A DNA stretch of 64,000 bases from Otatea glauca (lineage: Eukaryota > Streptophyta > Magnoliopsida > Poales > Poaceae), in contig CM070725.1 of assembly GCA_036346275.1 (NCBI GenBank), positions 33,666,104-33,730,103 of the forward strand. Direction: 5' to 3'. The translations under genes and the position numbers were made by a program. Positions 36,101 through 45,399 of the stretch are shown one piece after another. The first letter of the stretch is position 1. Each line of letters begins with the position of its first letter. The notes under the pieces were generated by a model, which saw only the letters and a list, made by a program, of their open reading frames with translations, was not told where the DNA came from and made no database searches.

Positions 36101-36353
36101 ATGACCCATTCGTACTTGCGAAGCAAGCAAATCAAGTCTTCTATGTGTGTGATCCGGCCAATCCGAGTTGCACGTCGTCCTTCATGGCAAGCGGCGGATC
36201 GTTGGTGTCGAAAATGTTGTAGATGAAGAAAAATACGACCAATTCGATGAAATACCTCCGTTTGCGGATGGGGCCTATCTTAGTAGCGACGACGACACAC
36301 ATGGAAGAAATTGCATGCGTGTAGATCATCAAGAAGGGTTATATTGTAAATAA
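33147..36353 (+). pseudogene. CACTA TNP2-type transposase gene (TnpD-like), degenerate
   Basis: The ATG at 33147 opens MNHKEWMY, the usual start of the transposase-associated domain, with an intron-like GTGAGT after it. The zinc-binding part reads FIYCPCIDCTN near 33258. The Tnp2 transposase core follows: VCPVCGVPRYK, YLPIIPRLERLFAN, FGLSTDGMNP, KTVYMGHRGF and VMHVEKNVCDNL. DUF4218 spans about 35100-35440 (MLPVAIRNILPEDV, FERYIGILKSYVRN). DUF4216 spans about 35935-36170 (IPLFRCKWV). Frame changes near 33247, 34090, 34340, 34500, 34650, 35577 and 36180, plus a TGA near 34846, break it. The family protein cuts and joins the transposon ends in the nucleus. Confidence 0.9.
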
Positions 36354-36789
36354 AAGGAGTACGTCATTATATCAGTTGCTATGTGTTTGAAATGTTTGTA
36401 TTGTACATAACTGTAGTTTCGTGTTTGCACTTCACGTATGAAACTTTCACATTTTTTGTCAATGGATTGTGGTATGTAGCTACTTAATGCAAGAAAAAGA
36501 AGGCACACTACAACAAAGTATTTCGGGTAATTTTCTAAATACTTGGAATTTATTTGAGAAAGATTTGACTTTTCTACTCTTTGACCAAAAAACATACCTA
36601 CAAAGTGAATTTGGCCTTCTTTTTTCAATACTAACTCTTCTTGTGAAATTATTTTTTAGAAAAGATTTGTAGTATCACAAAGTATGTTCCTACGAAATTT
36701 CAAATAATTCCAACTATGGTTGAAAAAGTTATGGCCTTTTCACTCTTTGATGAGATATTTCTGCAAATTCAGATATTGCTATGTGAATT

Positions 36790-37652
36790 ATTTGTATCGG
36801 TTTTAATTAAAAAACCGATAGTGATATATCACATTTGTATCGGTTTTATTGTGAAACCGATAGTGATATTTGTGTCGGTTCTTGTAGGAAAACGACACAA
36901 ATAAGTTAATTATTCGTATCGGTTTTCATACAATAGCGACACAGATAAGATCATCATTTGTATCGTTTTTTTTATAAAAACCCGACACAGATGGTTGTGT
37001 ATAACGGAACTGATGTGTTTGCTGAGTGGCACGCATTAGTGTTGGTTTTTTATAGGAAACCGATAGTCATAAATATTATTTGTGTCGATTTTATATGGAA
37101 AACCGATACTGATTGTCTCTCATTTGTGTCGCTTTTCCTTTAAAAACCGATACTAATACTCCTGGGAGCAAATAACTTGTATCAATTTTTTAATAATGAT
37201 ATTGTACTTATTTGTATCGGTTTTTTAATAAAAACGATACTGATATTGACCTCATTTGTGTCGGTTTATTTTTAAAACCGATACTGATATGTATTGCTGA
37301 AGCATGTGAGTTGGAATTATTTTTGTCGGTTTATTGTTAAAACCGATGCTGATTTTGATCTTATTAGTGTCGGTTTATTGTGAAAATCGATACTGATATT
37401 TTCATCATTTGTGTTGGTTTTTAATAAAACCGAAGCTGATTTTTGCCTTATTTGTGTTGGTTTATTTTAAAAACCGATACTGATGTGAAAATTATTGGTG
37501 TAGGTTTTTTAATAAAACCGATACTGAAATTTCTGGTTTGTGTCGGTTTTATGTTGAAACCGATACAAATAGGAATTATTTATGTCGCCTCTTTTTTAAA
37601 AACCGATACCTATACTGCCTTTATTTATGTCGGTTTGCTTGTAAGACCCGAC
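36790..37652. repeat. internal array of inverted GTATCGGTTTT / AAAACCGATAC motifs
   Basis: About twenty short inverted pairs with loops of a few A/T bases repeat every 50-60 bp. The core ATCGGTT is shared with the true subterminal repeats of the outer CACTA element, but here it sits about 5 kb from the left end. Confidence 0.75.
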
Positions 37653-38060
37653 TGCATTGCCTCTCGTATGCCTTTACAAGCTGCGCTCGCCAATTGTTTC
37701 GGGTGCCATTTCACCATACTCCCCCGCCAGCCCTAGCTCTTCCCGCCGGCGCCTCCACGACCGGCTCCGCCCAGCGTCACCCCCCCACCGGCGCCTCCTG
37801 GAAAAGCTCCCCCCATCGACGCTGGCTCCCCCCGGCGCCAACTTCCCGCACCGGTGCCTCCTTCCCCCCGAGCATCTTCAGCCGTCGTGACCTCGTCCCA
37901 GGCCCCACGCTGTCGGCGCCTCCTCGACCAGCTCCCCCCTTCGGCGCCGGCTCCCCCCTGGCGCCTACTTCCCGCACCGGTGCCTTCGTCCCCCGGGGCA
38001 TCTTCAGCCGTCTCGACCTCATCCCGGGCCCCACGCTGTCGCCGCCTCCTGTCCTGGTAA
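37653..38060 (+). repeat. GC-rich block with a ~120-bp tandem duplication
   Basis: Two units at about 37820-37944 and 37945-38059 share CTTCCCGCACCGGTGCCT and CCCCACGCTGTCG. The forward frame encodes Pro/Ser/Ala-rich sequence without domain features. It resembles a GC-rich 5' leader or first exon and ends in a possible splice donor (CCTGGTAAAT near 38054). Confidence 0.45.
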
Positions 38061-38385
38061 ATTCACTGTGACCCTTTCCTTTTTTGGAAACCAAGGACAT
38101 GATCTCTGTCATTAATTTCAAGGATCTTTTCTAACATATATAAGATGCAATCTTTATGTGTTTTGTAGTCAATTTCAAAAGTCATTGTGTATAGGCTTTT
38201 CCCACTGCACTTCCTAATTTGTTTGGCATTTTTAGCCTTATATCTAATCAGGGACCCATTTTGTCATATATGCTAACATGGAATCAAACTGTTGCAAAAG
38301 CTAGCTGTTAGCAGAGGGGAAAATCACTGACATCTTGTTGAAACCTTCCTGCTCTTTTTGGGTTATAAGGCTCAAGAACAGCGTG

Positions 38386-38895
38386 TCATGTTGGCAAAGG
38401 TACTAGGCTTTTGTCCACTGGTAGCAGTGTTCTATAATAGGAACAAGAATAGAGATTAACCAATCTTGCTCCTTGCAATTCGATATCCTTGCAGAAGCGG
38501 GCTGCCAAAGATTGAGAAGGGGCTAGGGGAAAATCTTCAGCTGGCATTGCAAACGGACGAGTCATTTTATCAAATTTGTCTAGGGTGAGATATGATCCAA
38601 CTTCCTGCAACCTCTCTGGTTCCATAATTTGCATTGTGTGGTCATCAGTAGCAAAGGTCATGTCCAATCAGATGGAGACATTTCAAGAATTGTGTGATTT
38701 TCGCATATAACGTACCAAATCCCTCGCAATCTTGCTAAAGTTCTTCCTGCCCTATATGGAGTATAAGTTGAACTATCAACTGCTCAATTTCTCCTTTGTT
38801 AAGATCAACAGCTTCATTTGAGCCACCTGCTTGAGTTTTATCAATTTTAATGTCGATTGGTTGAAATGAGACACTTCTAAACTCATATTAGTACA
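38386..38895 (-). pseudogene. possible captured host gene fragment, antisense within the CACTA element
   Basis: On the minus strand, from about 38895 to 38386, reading with one frame change gives protein-like text: QPIDIKIDKTQAGG, AVDLNKGEIEQLIVQL, then KIARDLVRYMRK in a shifted frame, and after stops a 93-codon open frame with YLTLDKFDKMTRPFAMPAEDF and ARFCKDIELQGARLV. The amino-acid composition looks like a real protein and unlike transposase. I do not recognise the gene. A similar AT-rich stretch continues to about 39200 with a 94-codon minus-strand frame. Gene fragment capture is common in CACTA elements, but here it is inferred only from composition. Confidence 0.4.
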
Positions 38896-39295
38896 GACTG
38901 GGTGATGCGACATATTACGGGCATAGAACATATAATAAATAATGCACTAACTTATCCACGAGCTGCAACAATGTAGCTCTTTGGTCATTAAGTAGCATGT
39001 CGTGTAGAAGTGAAACTATAATTTTGGTATGGTCTGAACAAGAATTCAAAGAAATAATCATTGTGGAGATATAAAGATAATACATGAAGTTTTTAAAAAT
39101 AGGTGTCTCTAAAGAATAACATTGTTTTTCTATAATTACCAAAATCAAATCCACTGAACAGATTTTGTTTGGATGGAGTAGAGCCAAGATTACTTGCACA
39201 CACTTAAACCGTATGCGAACTTATGACTCTATTAGTTGAGATAGCTATTTCAATTATAAATTGCATATTATTTTTCTTTTTCATGTCAGCATATG

Positions 39296-39670
39296 TTAAG
39301 AGTTTAGGTTGCGTAACCTACGTCTCCCGTTCGAGAGTGCTTATTTATAAATATGCCGAAATGACATATTTATAAGCAAGCAGTCTCGAATTGTCCACGT
39401 ATTTTGGACAGTTAGAGGATATGTGGTTCGAGCAAGTTCCTGAGCTGTTGTACAACTCACAGAGTAGGTTTCGGTAGTGTCTCTCTGGTGTTCTCCGGAT
39501 ACACACCCCTCTCGACAGGTTGTCGAGACATGTATCTGGAGAACAGTGGGGAGATGCTGCCGAAATTTTCTCTAGAGTTGTACAACGGCTCAGGAATTTG
39601 TCCGAACCACATATCCTTGAATGGGATTAGGACCAAACCTATTTAGAGATTAGGAGTTATCGTTCGTACG
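39296..39670 (+). repeat. ~370-bp internal module, copy 2 (upstream of the second CACTA gene)
   Basis: It aligns along its length with 32472-32850, including the TATAAATA box (39346-39353) and the segments GATGCTGCCGAAATTTTCTC and GGGATTAGGACCAAACC. It lies about 200-580 bp before the ATG at 39873. Confidence 0.7.
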
Positions 39671-39872
39671 TATTTAGTTGGTCAACATATAGACTTTTTT
39701 TGAAGATCATTCGCTCATCTGTTACTCTACTGCAATATGCTAGAACAATGACATGCTAGGAATTATCCATTGACCTGTTGCTTCGGATGATTTATTATCA
39801 AGTTTGCATAATAGCTACGAATTGCATTCTCTCATGTCAAATATATGTCCATGTTAGATAGGAAAACTCAAA

Positions 39873-42800
39873 ATGTCGCAATTAGAGAGCATCGGCTCAT
39901 CGCGTAAAGAGTAGAAGGTGCTCTCGAGGGGCGACCAACTTCCAAGTGTCGAGCCGAGCCAAGTTCGAAATGTCGAGGGGCCGAGTAAGGTGAGGAAGGC
40001 CCGAGGAACGAGCAAAGGGGCCACGGGGAGAACGCCGCAAATTCTCCACTTCAATGCGACGGGCGTTTGCACGGGTCCTCCCAAGTGTAAGGGCCGATAC
40101 CGCTCATTCCTCGCAATGGTGAGGAGAGAGTTCCCATAACGATTAAGGATTGGAGAAAGGAGGTCGTCGAAAGCGTAAGAACCGGTGTGGGACGAGGTTA
40201 AGGGAAAATGGATTATAGAAGAGGAGGATGAAAATAATGCCAAAGTGATACGCCTTGAAGAGGATGGGTGTGGCTCGAGGCACCGTGGTCTACATGCACG
40301 GTGAGTACGTCTTTGAAAGGCCGTACACCATTCGAGAGGTATCCGTTCGTGACTCCCGATGTTTGGGAGGAGTTCACGAGGATCAAGAGTACGCCCGAGG
40401 CAGAGGAGCTGAGACAGAAGAACGTTGCTACCCAGAGACTGAACACGCATACGCACCACCTCGGTTCAGGCGGCTACGAAGGGAAGAAAGCAAAATGGGC
40501 ACGACTAGCTGAGGAGTGCGCCAACTCCGGGACAGCGATGCCTTACTCGCACATATGTGAGGAGCGGCACGGATCGGGTATTAGCGAGGACAAAGAAAAC
40601 CGCGGACGGGCAGCTGGTAATACCAAACCCCACTACCGCGCAAGTCGTCTCCACCATCGTAAGATATCAAACTTACTACATTGCAGTAGACCATTCCTGT
40701 TGTATTTCAAATCTAATTCGTACTCGCTTCTTGCAGGAGGAGATAAGCCAGAGGAAAGAGCAGGGGACCTTTCTTAGCAAAGGGTCAAATGACATCCTAT
40801 CCTCTGCGATCGAGAAGCCCACCATAAGGGCCGGTGCTTGCCGCAGGTCGGGCATACGAAGAAGTCCTACTTCCAAGATGCTGCTGCGAGTACCAGATCA
40901 AGAACATAGGAGGCACGTGCGGAGCGCCTGAAGGACACGCTTAGGGAGCAGCTGAGGGAGGAGATCTCGGAGGAGATGAGGGGGGAGATGAGGGTGCAGA
41001 TGATGGCACGTGAGGAGGAGATGAGGGTGGAGATGATGGCACGTGAGGAGCGCCTAAGGGCCGAGATGATGGCGATGATCTCCCAGAGTCAGAGCCAGAT
41101 GCCCCCGCCTATTGTAGAGAAACCTGTGCCCCCACCAAGTAGCTGCGGTTCCAAAAATGATAAGTCCGGTCCCCAGCTGAAGGTAATAATTAATTTTTCC
41201 TAACTTAATGGTGCGAGGGTAACTCTTCATATGTTTTCTCTCAAGTTGCGCAGTTTCTACAGGCGCCTACCAAGTGCCAGCTCATCCTGACGGAAGACGG
41301 ATTTCCTGTAGAGGCTGCACGCGGGGTTGCATTTCCATGCAAGGAGACCGACACGGTGCATGGTCATCCTTTGGGGAAGGGCTACATGAGGGTCCAGGTG
41401 GACTACGTCCACGAAGCCTTCTTATCACATGTGCTCGAGTTCCCCCCCAACGAAGACATCACCACTCTCTGGCTAGCGCGGATGTCGTTCATCAAGTGGC
41501 CCACGACAGCGCCGATGGTCAAGGTAAACATCCCTCACGTCTTCTGTACCATTCCAGTAGTATTGCAACAAGTTACTTAATTATGCGCATGCTTTGTAGG
41601 TTCCTACCGTACCTGCGCCTGCTCCCACGACCATGACGAGCCCTGCAGAAAGTACAGAGCTGGTGCATAAAAGGACTAGCACGACAACCACAGAACCATT
41701 GGAGGCCTCTGCTAAAATGGCTAGGCTCACAAAGGCCACAGCGCCCCCTCAGGTACATGAAAAGCCCACTGCCCCGGCCTCGGAGACTCCTTCGGCCTAG
41801 AAAGGAGGCCCGGCACAGGCCACAGAGAAGCCTTATGAATTTAAGGCCTACGTACATGGAAAGCCCTTTCTGCCTCCCAGCAAATTGAATGCTCTAGGCA
41901 TATGGACTCGACAGCTCTATGGATGGTACGTTAACAAAGTGAAAGAGAGCGAGCGTATCGACTTCAATGTTAGATACAGAAAGGGACATTTCCACCGCGA
42001 GGAGGATGGGACATTCCCGATAGTTTTGAGGATCTGCTCGTCTGTACTCAACCGATAGCCATCGATATTTCTACCAGACGATCCTCGACGCCGTGAGTAT
42101 CGCACCACGCTGCACGACCTTATGACTTCCATAGGATTTTGCATTACGCTTTTTAACTTTCAATGCGAGTTGCAGGGCGATGAGGCAGCGAGTCGTGATG
42201 AATCGACAACTAGTTGGGTTCGTCGACCCTGAGCTTGTGTCTGCGACGATGGCTAGGCTTCAACCGAAATGGGTTGCCTCCTACATCAAGAGGGCATTGC
42301 AAGCTGAGTCGAAGAAGGACTTCATTCTACTCCCGTACCACGAGGAGTAAGTGCTACTTCACCGTTCAATTACTTCTACGCACTGAAACCGTATGTGAAC
42401 TTATTTTCTTCGCTACATAAAATTTAATAAGCAACCACTAGGTTCTACTCGTGCTCCGTCCGAGTGACAACAAAGTGTACACTTTTAATTCGGTTGATAA
42501 GAGACCGATGGCCTACGCGATCAAGCCTCCTTTGGAGCAGTAAGTGCAGCACTCTTATCTAACATTTTCTGTATTTAACTACGTTCATTTTTTTATACTC
42601 AACGGCGTCCTCCAATGTATATAGGGGTTTCAAGCAATACGTCGAAGCAGGAGGGACACACGACGACAAAAAGGGCTCCAAGATGGAGTATGTCCGCTTC
42701 ATGGTACAAGTGGCTATCATATATAAGATTTAGATTTTCTGACATATTTTCTTCATCTCTTAATTTATTTTTCTTTCTTCACAGTGTCATCAACAGGGCA

Positions 42801-43086
42801 GCGACGACCGTTGTGGTTTGTATGTCATGCAACACATGTTGATCTTGATTGCCGGCTCAGACCGTTTCCCTAAGGTAGTACATGCATTATTATACAATTA
42901 GTCTTTCACATAGAAATATAAAAACTTAAATTAGAGCACTCGTTTCTATTTTGCAGCATACCAATATCCCCAGAAGAGTATAGACAGCACTGCACTCAAC
43001 AAGATACGAGACCACTTATGCCAGTGGTACTGGATAGAATGTTTGTCGGAGGACGGACGATTTAGAGATCCCGAAGGCTCCTACTA
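39873..43086 (+). pseudogene. CACTA second gene: Ptta/En/Spm-type transposase domain, DUF8039 and Ulp1-like protease, multi-exon and degenerate
   Basis: The ATG at 39873 (MSQLESIGSSRKE) is followed by a stop after 13 codons. A Transposase_24-like region at about 40260-40570 has VWEEFTRIKSTPEAEEL and LGSGGYEGKKAKW. A charged, heptad-like stretch rich in Glu, Arg and Met (40976-41100) is probably a coiled coil. DUF8039-like sequence follows at about 41259-41522 (CQLILTEDGFPVEAA, MRVQVDYVHEAF), ending at a splice-donor-like GTAAAC. The last exons resemble a Ulp1 (C48) cysteine protease: VLLVLRPSDNKVYTFNS after a His codon (42436), and QGSDDRCGLYVMQHM with the presumed Cys at 42812. A TAG at 42439 replaces the Trp normally following the His. 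Exon borders are approximate. Confidence 0.75.
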
Positions 43087-43309
43087 GATCAGATGTGAAC
43101 AATATTACATATCTGAATGCGATTGCATGTGTACTTATGGTTAAGCATGTTTACGTTCTATTTTGTTAACGAATGTGATATGTGTTTGTTGTAACAAAGT
43201 GTTCATGTTCTTTGAATGTGATATGTTGTCTGTAATTTCTGTGTGAATGTGATATGTGCATATTGTGTGGAATATGTGCTGATTGGAGGGTGAATTAGAA
43301 AATAGTACA

Positions 43310-43819
43310 CCACTTCATCTCTGTCGATTCTCACAAGAAAATGATAGAGATGTGACCATCATCTCTATCGGTTCTTTGTAACAAGCGATAGGGATGATGA
43401 ACTCATCTCTATCGGTTCTTTTTAAGAAGCGATAGAGATGATGCGGTCATCTCTATCGGTTCTTTGTAAGAAGCGATGGAGATTATTCACTCATCTCTAT
43501 CGGTTCTTTATAAGAAGCGATAGAGATGAGGATATTATCTCTATCGGTTCTTTTTAAGAAGCGATAGAGATGAGGATATTATCTCTATCGGTTCTTTTTA
43601 AGAAGCGATCTCTCATCTCTATCGCTTCTTAAAAAGAACCGATAGAGATAATATCCTCATCTCTATCGCTTCTTATAAAGAACCGATAGAGATGACCGCA
43701 TTATCTCTATCGGGCAAGAACCGACTGTAATAATGCCGCCTCATCTCTGTCTCATGACTTTGTGTCGCCACCAGAACCGACTGTGATGATAAAAAAGAAC
43801 CGATTGTGATGTATATTTG
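43310..43819. repeat. CACTA right subterminal repeats, with an 83-bp perfect inverted repeat
   Basis: The motif ATCTCTATCGGTTCTTT and its complement AAGAAGCGATAGAGAT alternate about ten times. Arms 43491-43573 and 43613-43695 are exact complements separated by 39 bp. The motif differs from the left side by CTCTATC in place of CACTATC. About 43087-43309 before it is AT-rich and holds no gene. Confidence 0.85.
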
Positions 43820-43832
43820 TGTAGTAGTGAGT

Positions 43833-44463
43833 AAGCATGAGAAACTTCACTTGCATTAAAAATTTAATAGTTAAAATATAGACCAAATGAACTCAAATAA
43901 TCACCAAACCAGTTTTCTTATACTCCTGACATCACAAGGATCCCAGATGTGTAAAAATATTTAAGGTTTGCCATAGAAAACAATAAATGTTTAGTAGTCG
44001 AAGTTTCAATACTTGTATAATCCAAATAGCCATAACTTTCTCAAACGAACTTCAAATTTGACAAAACCAAATCCTATGACCTTGAAAAATAATTCTCTTG
44101 CTGATTATGCAAAAATATCTTATTATTGTGCTAATCTGAATTAAGTCCTTATTAATCCCTAATGATCACTTATATGGGAACCATCTCAAATAGAAGCCAA
44201 ATATCGTGGAATTAGCTTTAAAACACTCTTAGAGTTGTTCCTTAGTTATACCTGAAAAATGGGTAGATTATCTTAAAAGGCGTACTTGCAACCATAAATA
44301 AAAAATGAACCCTTGTCGTGTAGTTAAAGAAACGCTTAAGCCTTTTCGGTGGTTTATAAAACACCTCGTCTAAGTGTAAAACTTTCTAAAAACAGCGTAG
44401 AAACACTCTATGAAGTGCATGCTACTATGTTCTGAAGAAAGATTATTATTTCGTTAAGGTTTG
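43833..44463 (+). repeat. element 1 3' LTR, segment 2
   Basis: It continues the LTR alignment after the CACTA right target duplication (AGT, 43830-43832), matching about 5841-6470 of the 5' LTR. It stops at GGTTTG, where element 3 begins. Confidence 0.9.
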
Positions 44464-45313
44464 TGTCGAGGATCGATCATCCTAACACGTGTCCAGCCCC
44501 CCAGGGCTTTAGGACGTTTTCCCCGAGTTCGGAGGACTATTCCCGAGCTCGGGCGGAGGTACCCCCGAGCTCGGGGAACGGTTCCCGAGCTCGGGCAAGG
44601 CTGTCCTCGAGCTCATGCTGGCCCCGCACGCCTCCTCGACCTCGGTGCCTTCAACCCGGTCTCCAGCATAGTATCCCCTTTTCTGGCGTAACCTTTCTCC
44701 CCTGCGTGGGAATTAGGGCCCAGCAGCTCCTGTCTAAATCCCTTGCGTGGGAACTAGGGCCCAGCGACTCCTGTCTAAATCCCCTGCGTGGGAACTAGAG
44801 CCCAGCAGCTCCTGTCTAAATCCCTTGCGTGGGAACTAGGGTCAACTGCTCCCGTCAAACTCGCAGACATCGCCCGACGTGAGCACTCGAGATGAACACC
44901 CAGGGGTCTATAAAAGCACCAGGACTACCCCGATCAAGGAGGGAAGAAAGACCGAAAAGAGAGCGCAAACACAAGGAAGCAACACCAAGACACACTCATA
45001 CGTCAGACCACCTCACCGAGCTCCCCCTCGGCCACCACTTCCGAGTGGCCCCGAGGTCGAGCTCCCTGCTCATCCTCCCGGAGGAGCCTATTAGTCATCT
45101 TTCGCCTACGGGCAAAACTAGAGTAGAGCTATTACCCGTCCTAGGGGGCTCAAACCAGTAGAAACCCCGTGTCTCCCCTGTTCGTTTGCCCTTCTTCCTC
45201 GAGCTGTGTGCCTGCCGACGCTCCCTCTTTCCCAGACGAGCACGACTTGGGGCCTCACCCCCTTTACACGATCCTTCCTCCCTCTTTGCGGTTGGTGCTC
45301 CCAACCGTCGACA
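44464..45313 (+). repeat. element 3 5' LTR (850 bp) with TATA box and 41-bp minisatellite
   Basis: It starts TGTCGAGGATCG and ends CGTCGACA before the primer site. TATAAAAG lies at 44909-44916. Four copies of a 41-bp unit (GCGTGGGAACTAGGGCCCAG and following) repeat from about 44701 to 44850; the 3' LTR has three. Repeated CCCGAGCTCGG palindromes fill the first 150 bp. Confidence 0.88.
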
Positions 45314-45315
45314 GC

Positions 45316-45333
45316 TGGCGCCCACCGTGGGGC
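45316..45333 (+). other. element 3 primer-binding site
   Basis: TGGCGCCCACCGTGGGGC begins two bases after the LTR end, the expected place and a sequence often seen in grass Tat-type elements. I do not assign the tRNA with certainty. Confidence 0.75.
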
Positions 45334-45399
45334 CCGAAGTTTTGTTCGTCCGAAGCTCATCATCTCAGCGTCGTCAGCACCTCCAGCTTCACCGACAAC

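Larger units (their letters stand above)
36506..38060 (+). mobile_element. probable left end of a second, truncated CACTA element
   Basis: CACTACAACA at 36506-36515 is a typical CACTA terminus, different from that of the outer element. It is followed at 36790-37652 by a dense array of TTTGTATCGGTTTT and AAAACCGATACTGATA pairs, the organisation expected of a subterminal region, and then by a GC-rich block (37653-38060) with two tandem units of about 120 bp. No matching right end (TGTTGTAGTG) was found downstream, so it is either truncated or a rearranged part of the outer element. Confidence 0.5.
31620..43829 (+). mobile_element. CACTA (En/Spm-type) DNA transposon, 12.2 kb, in the 3' LTR of element 1
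   Basis: The ends are CACTACTACA (31620-31629) and its exact complement TGTAGTAGTG (43820-43829); the similarity of the ends continues for about 28 bp. Both sides carry the 3-bp duplication AGT (31617-31619 and 43830-43832). The uninterrupted site is seen in the 5' LTR near 5831-5850, where the flanks join with one AGT. Inside are palindromic subterminal repeats, a TNP2-type transposase gene and a second transposon gene on the same strand. Frameshifts in both genes mean it is not active as it stands. A second CACTA-like end at 36506 suggests a further nested or recombined element. Confidence 0.93.

Noticed and set aside
37538..38071. A 177-codon Pro/Ser/Ala-rich ORF
   Set aside because: It spans the ATCGGTT repeat array and a GC-rich tandem duplication, without any recognisable domain.
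43310..43740. CRISPR-like regularly spaced palindromic repeats
   Set aside because: The setting is plant nuclear DNA and the repeats are CACTA subterminal motifs directly inside the transposon end; spacers are not unique sequences.
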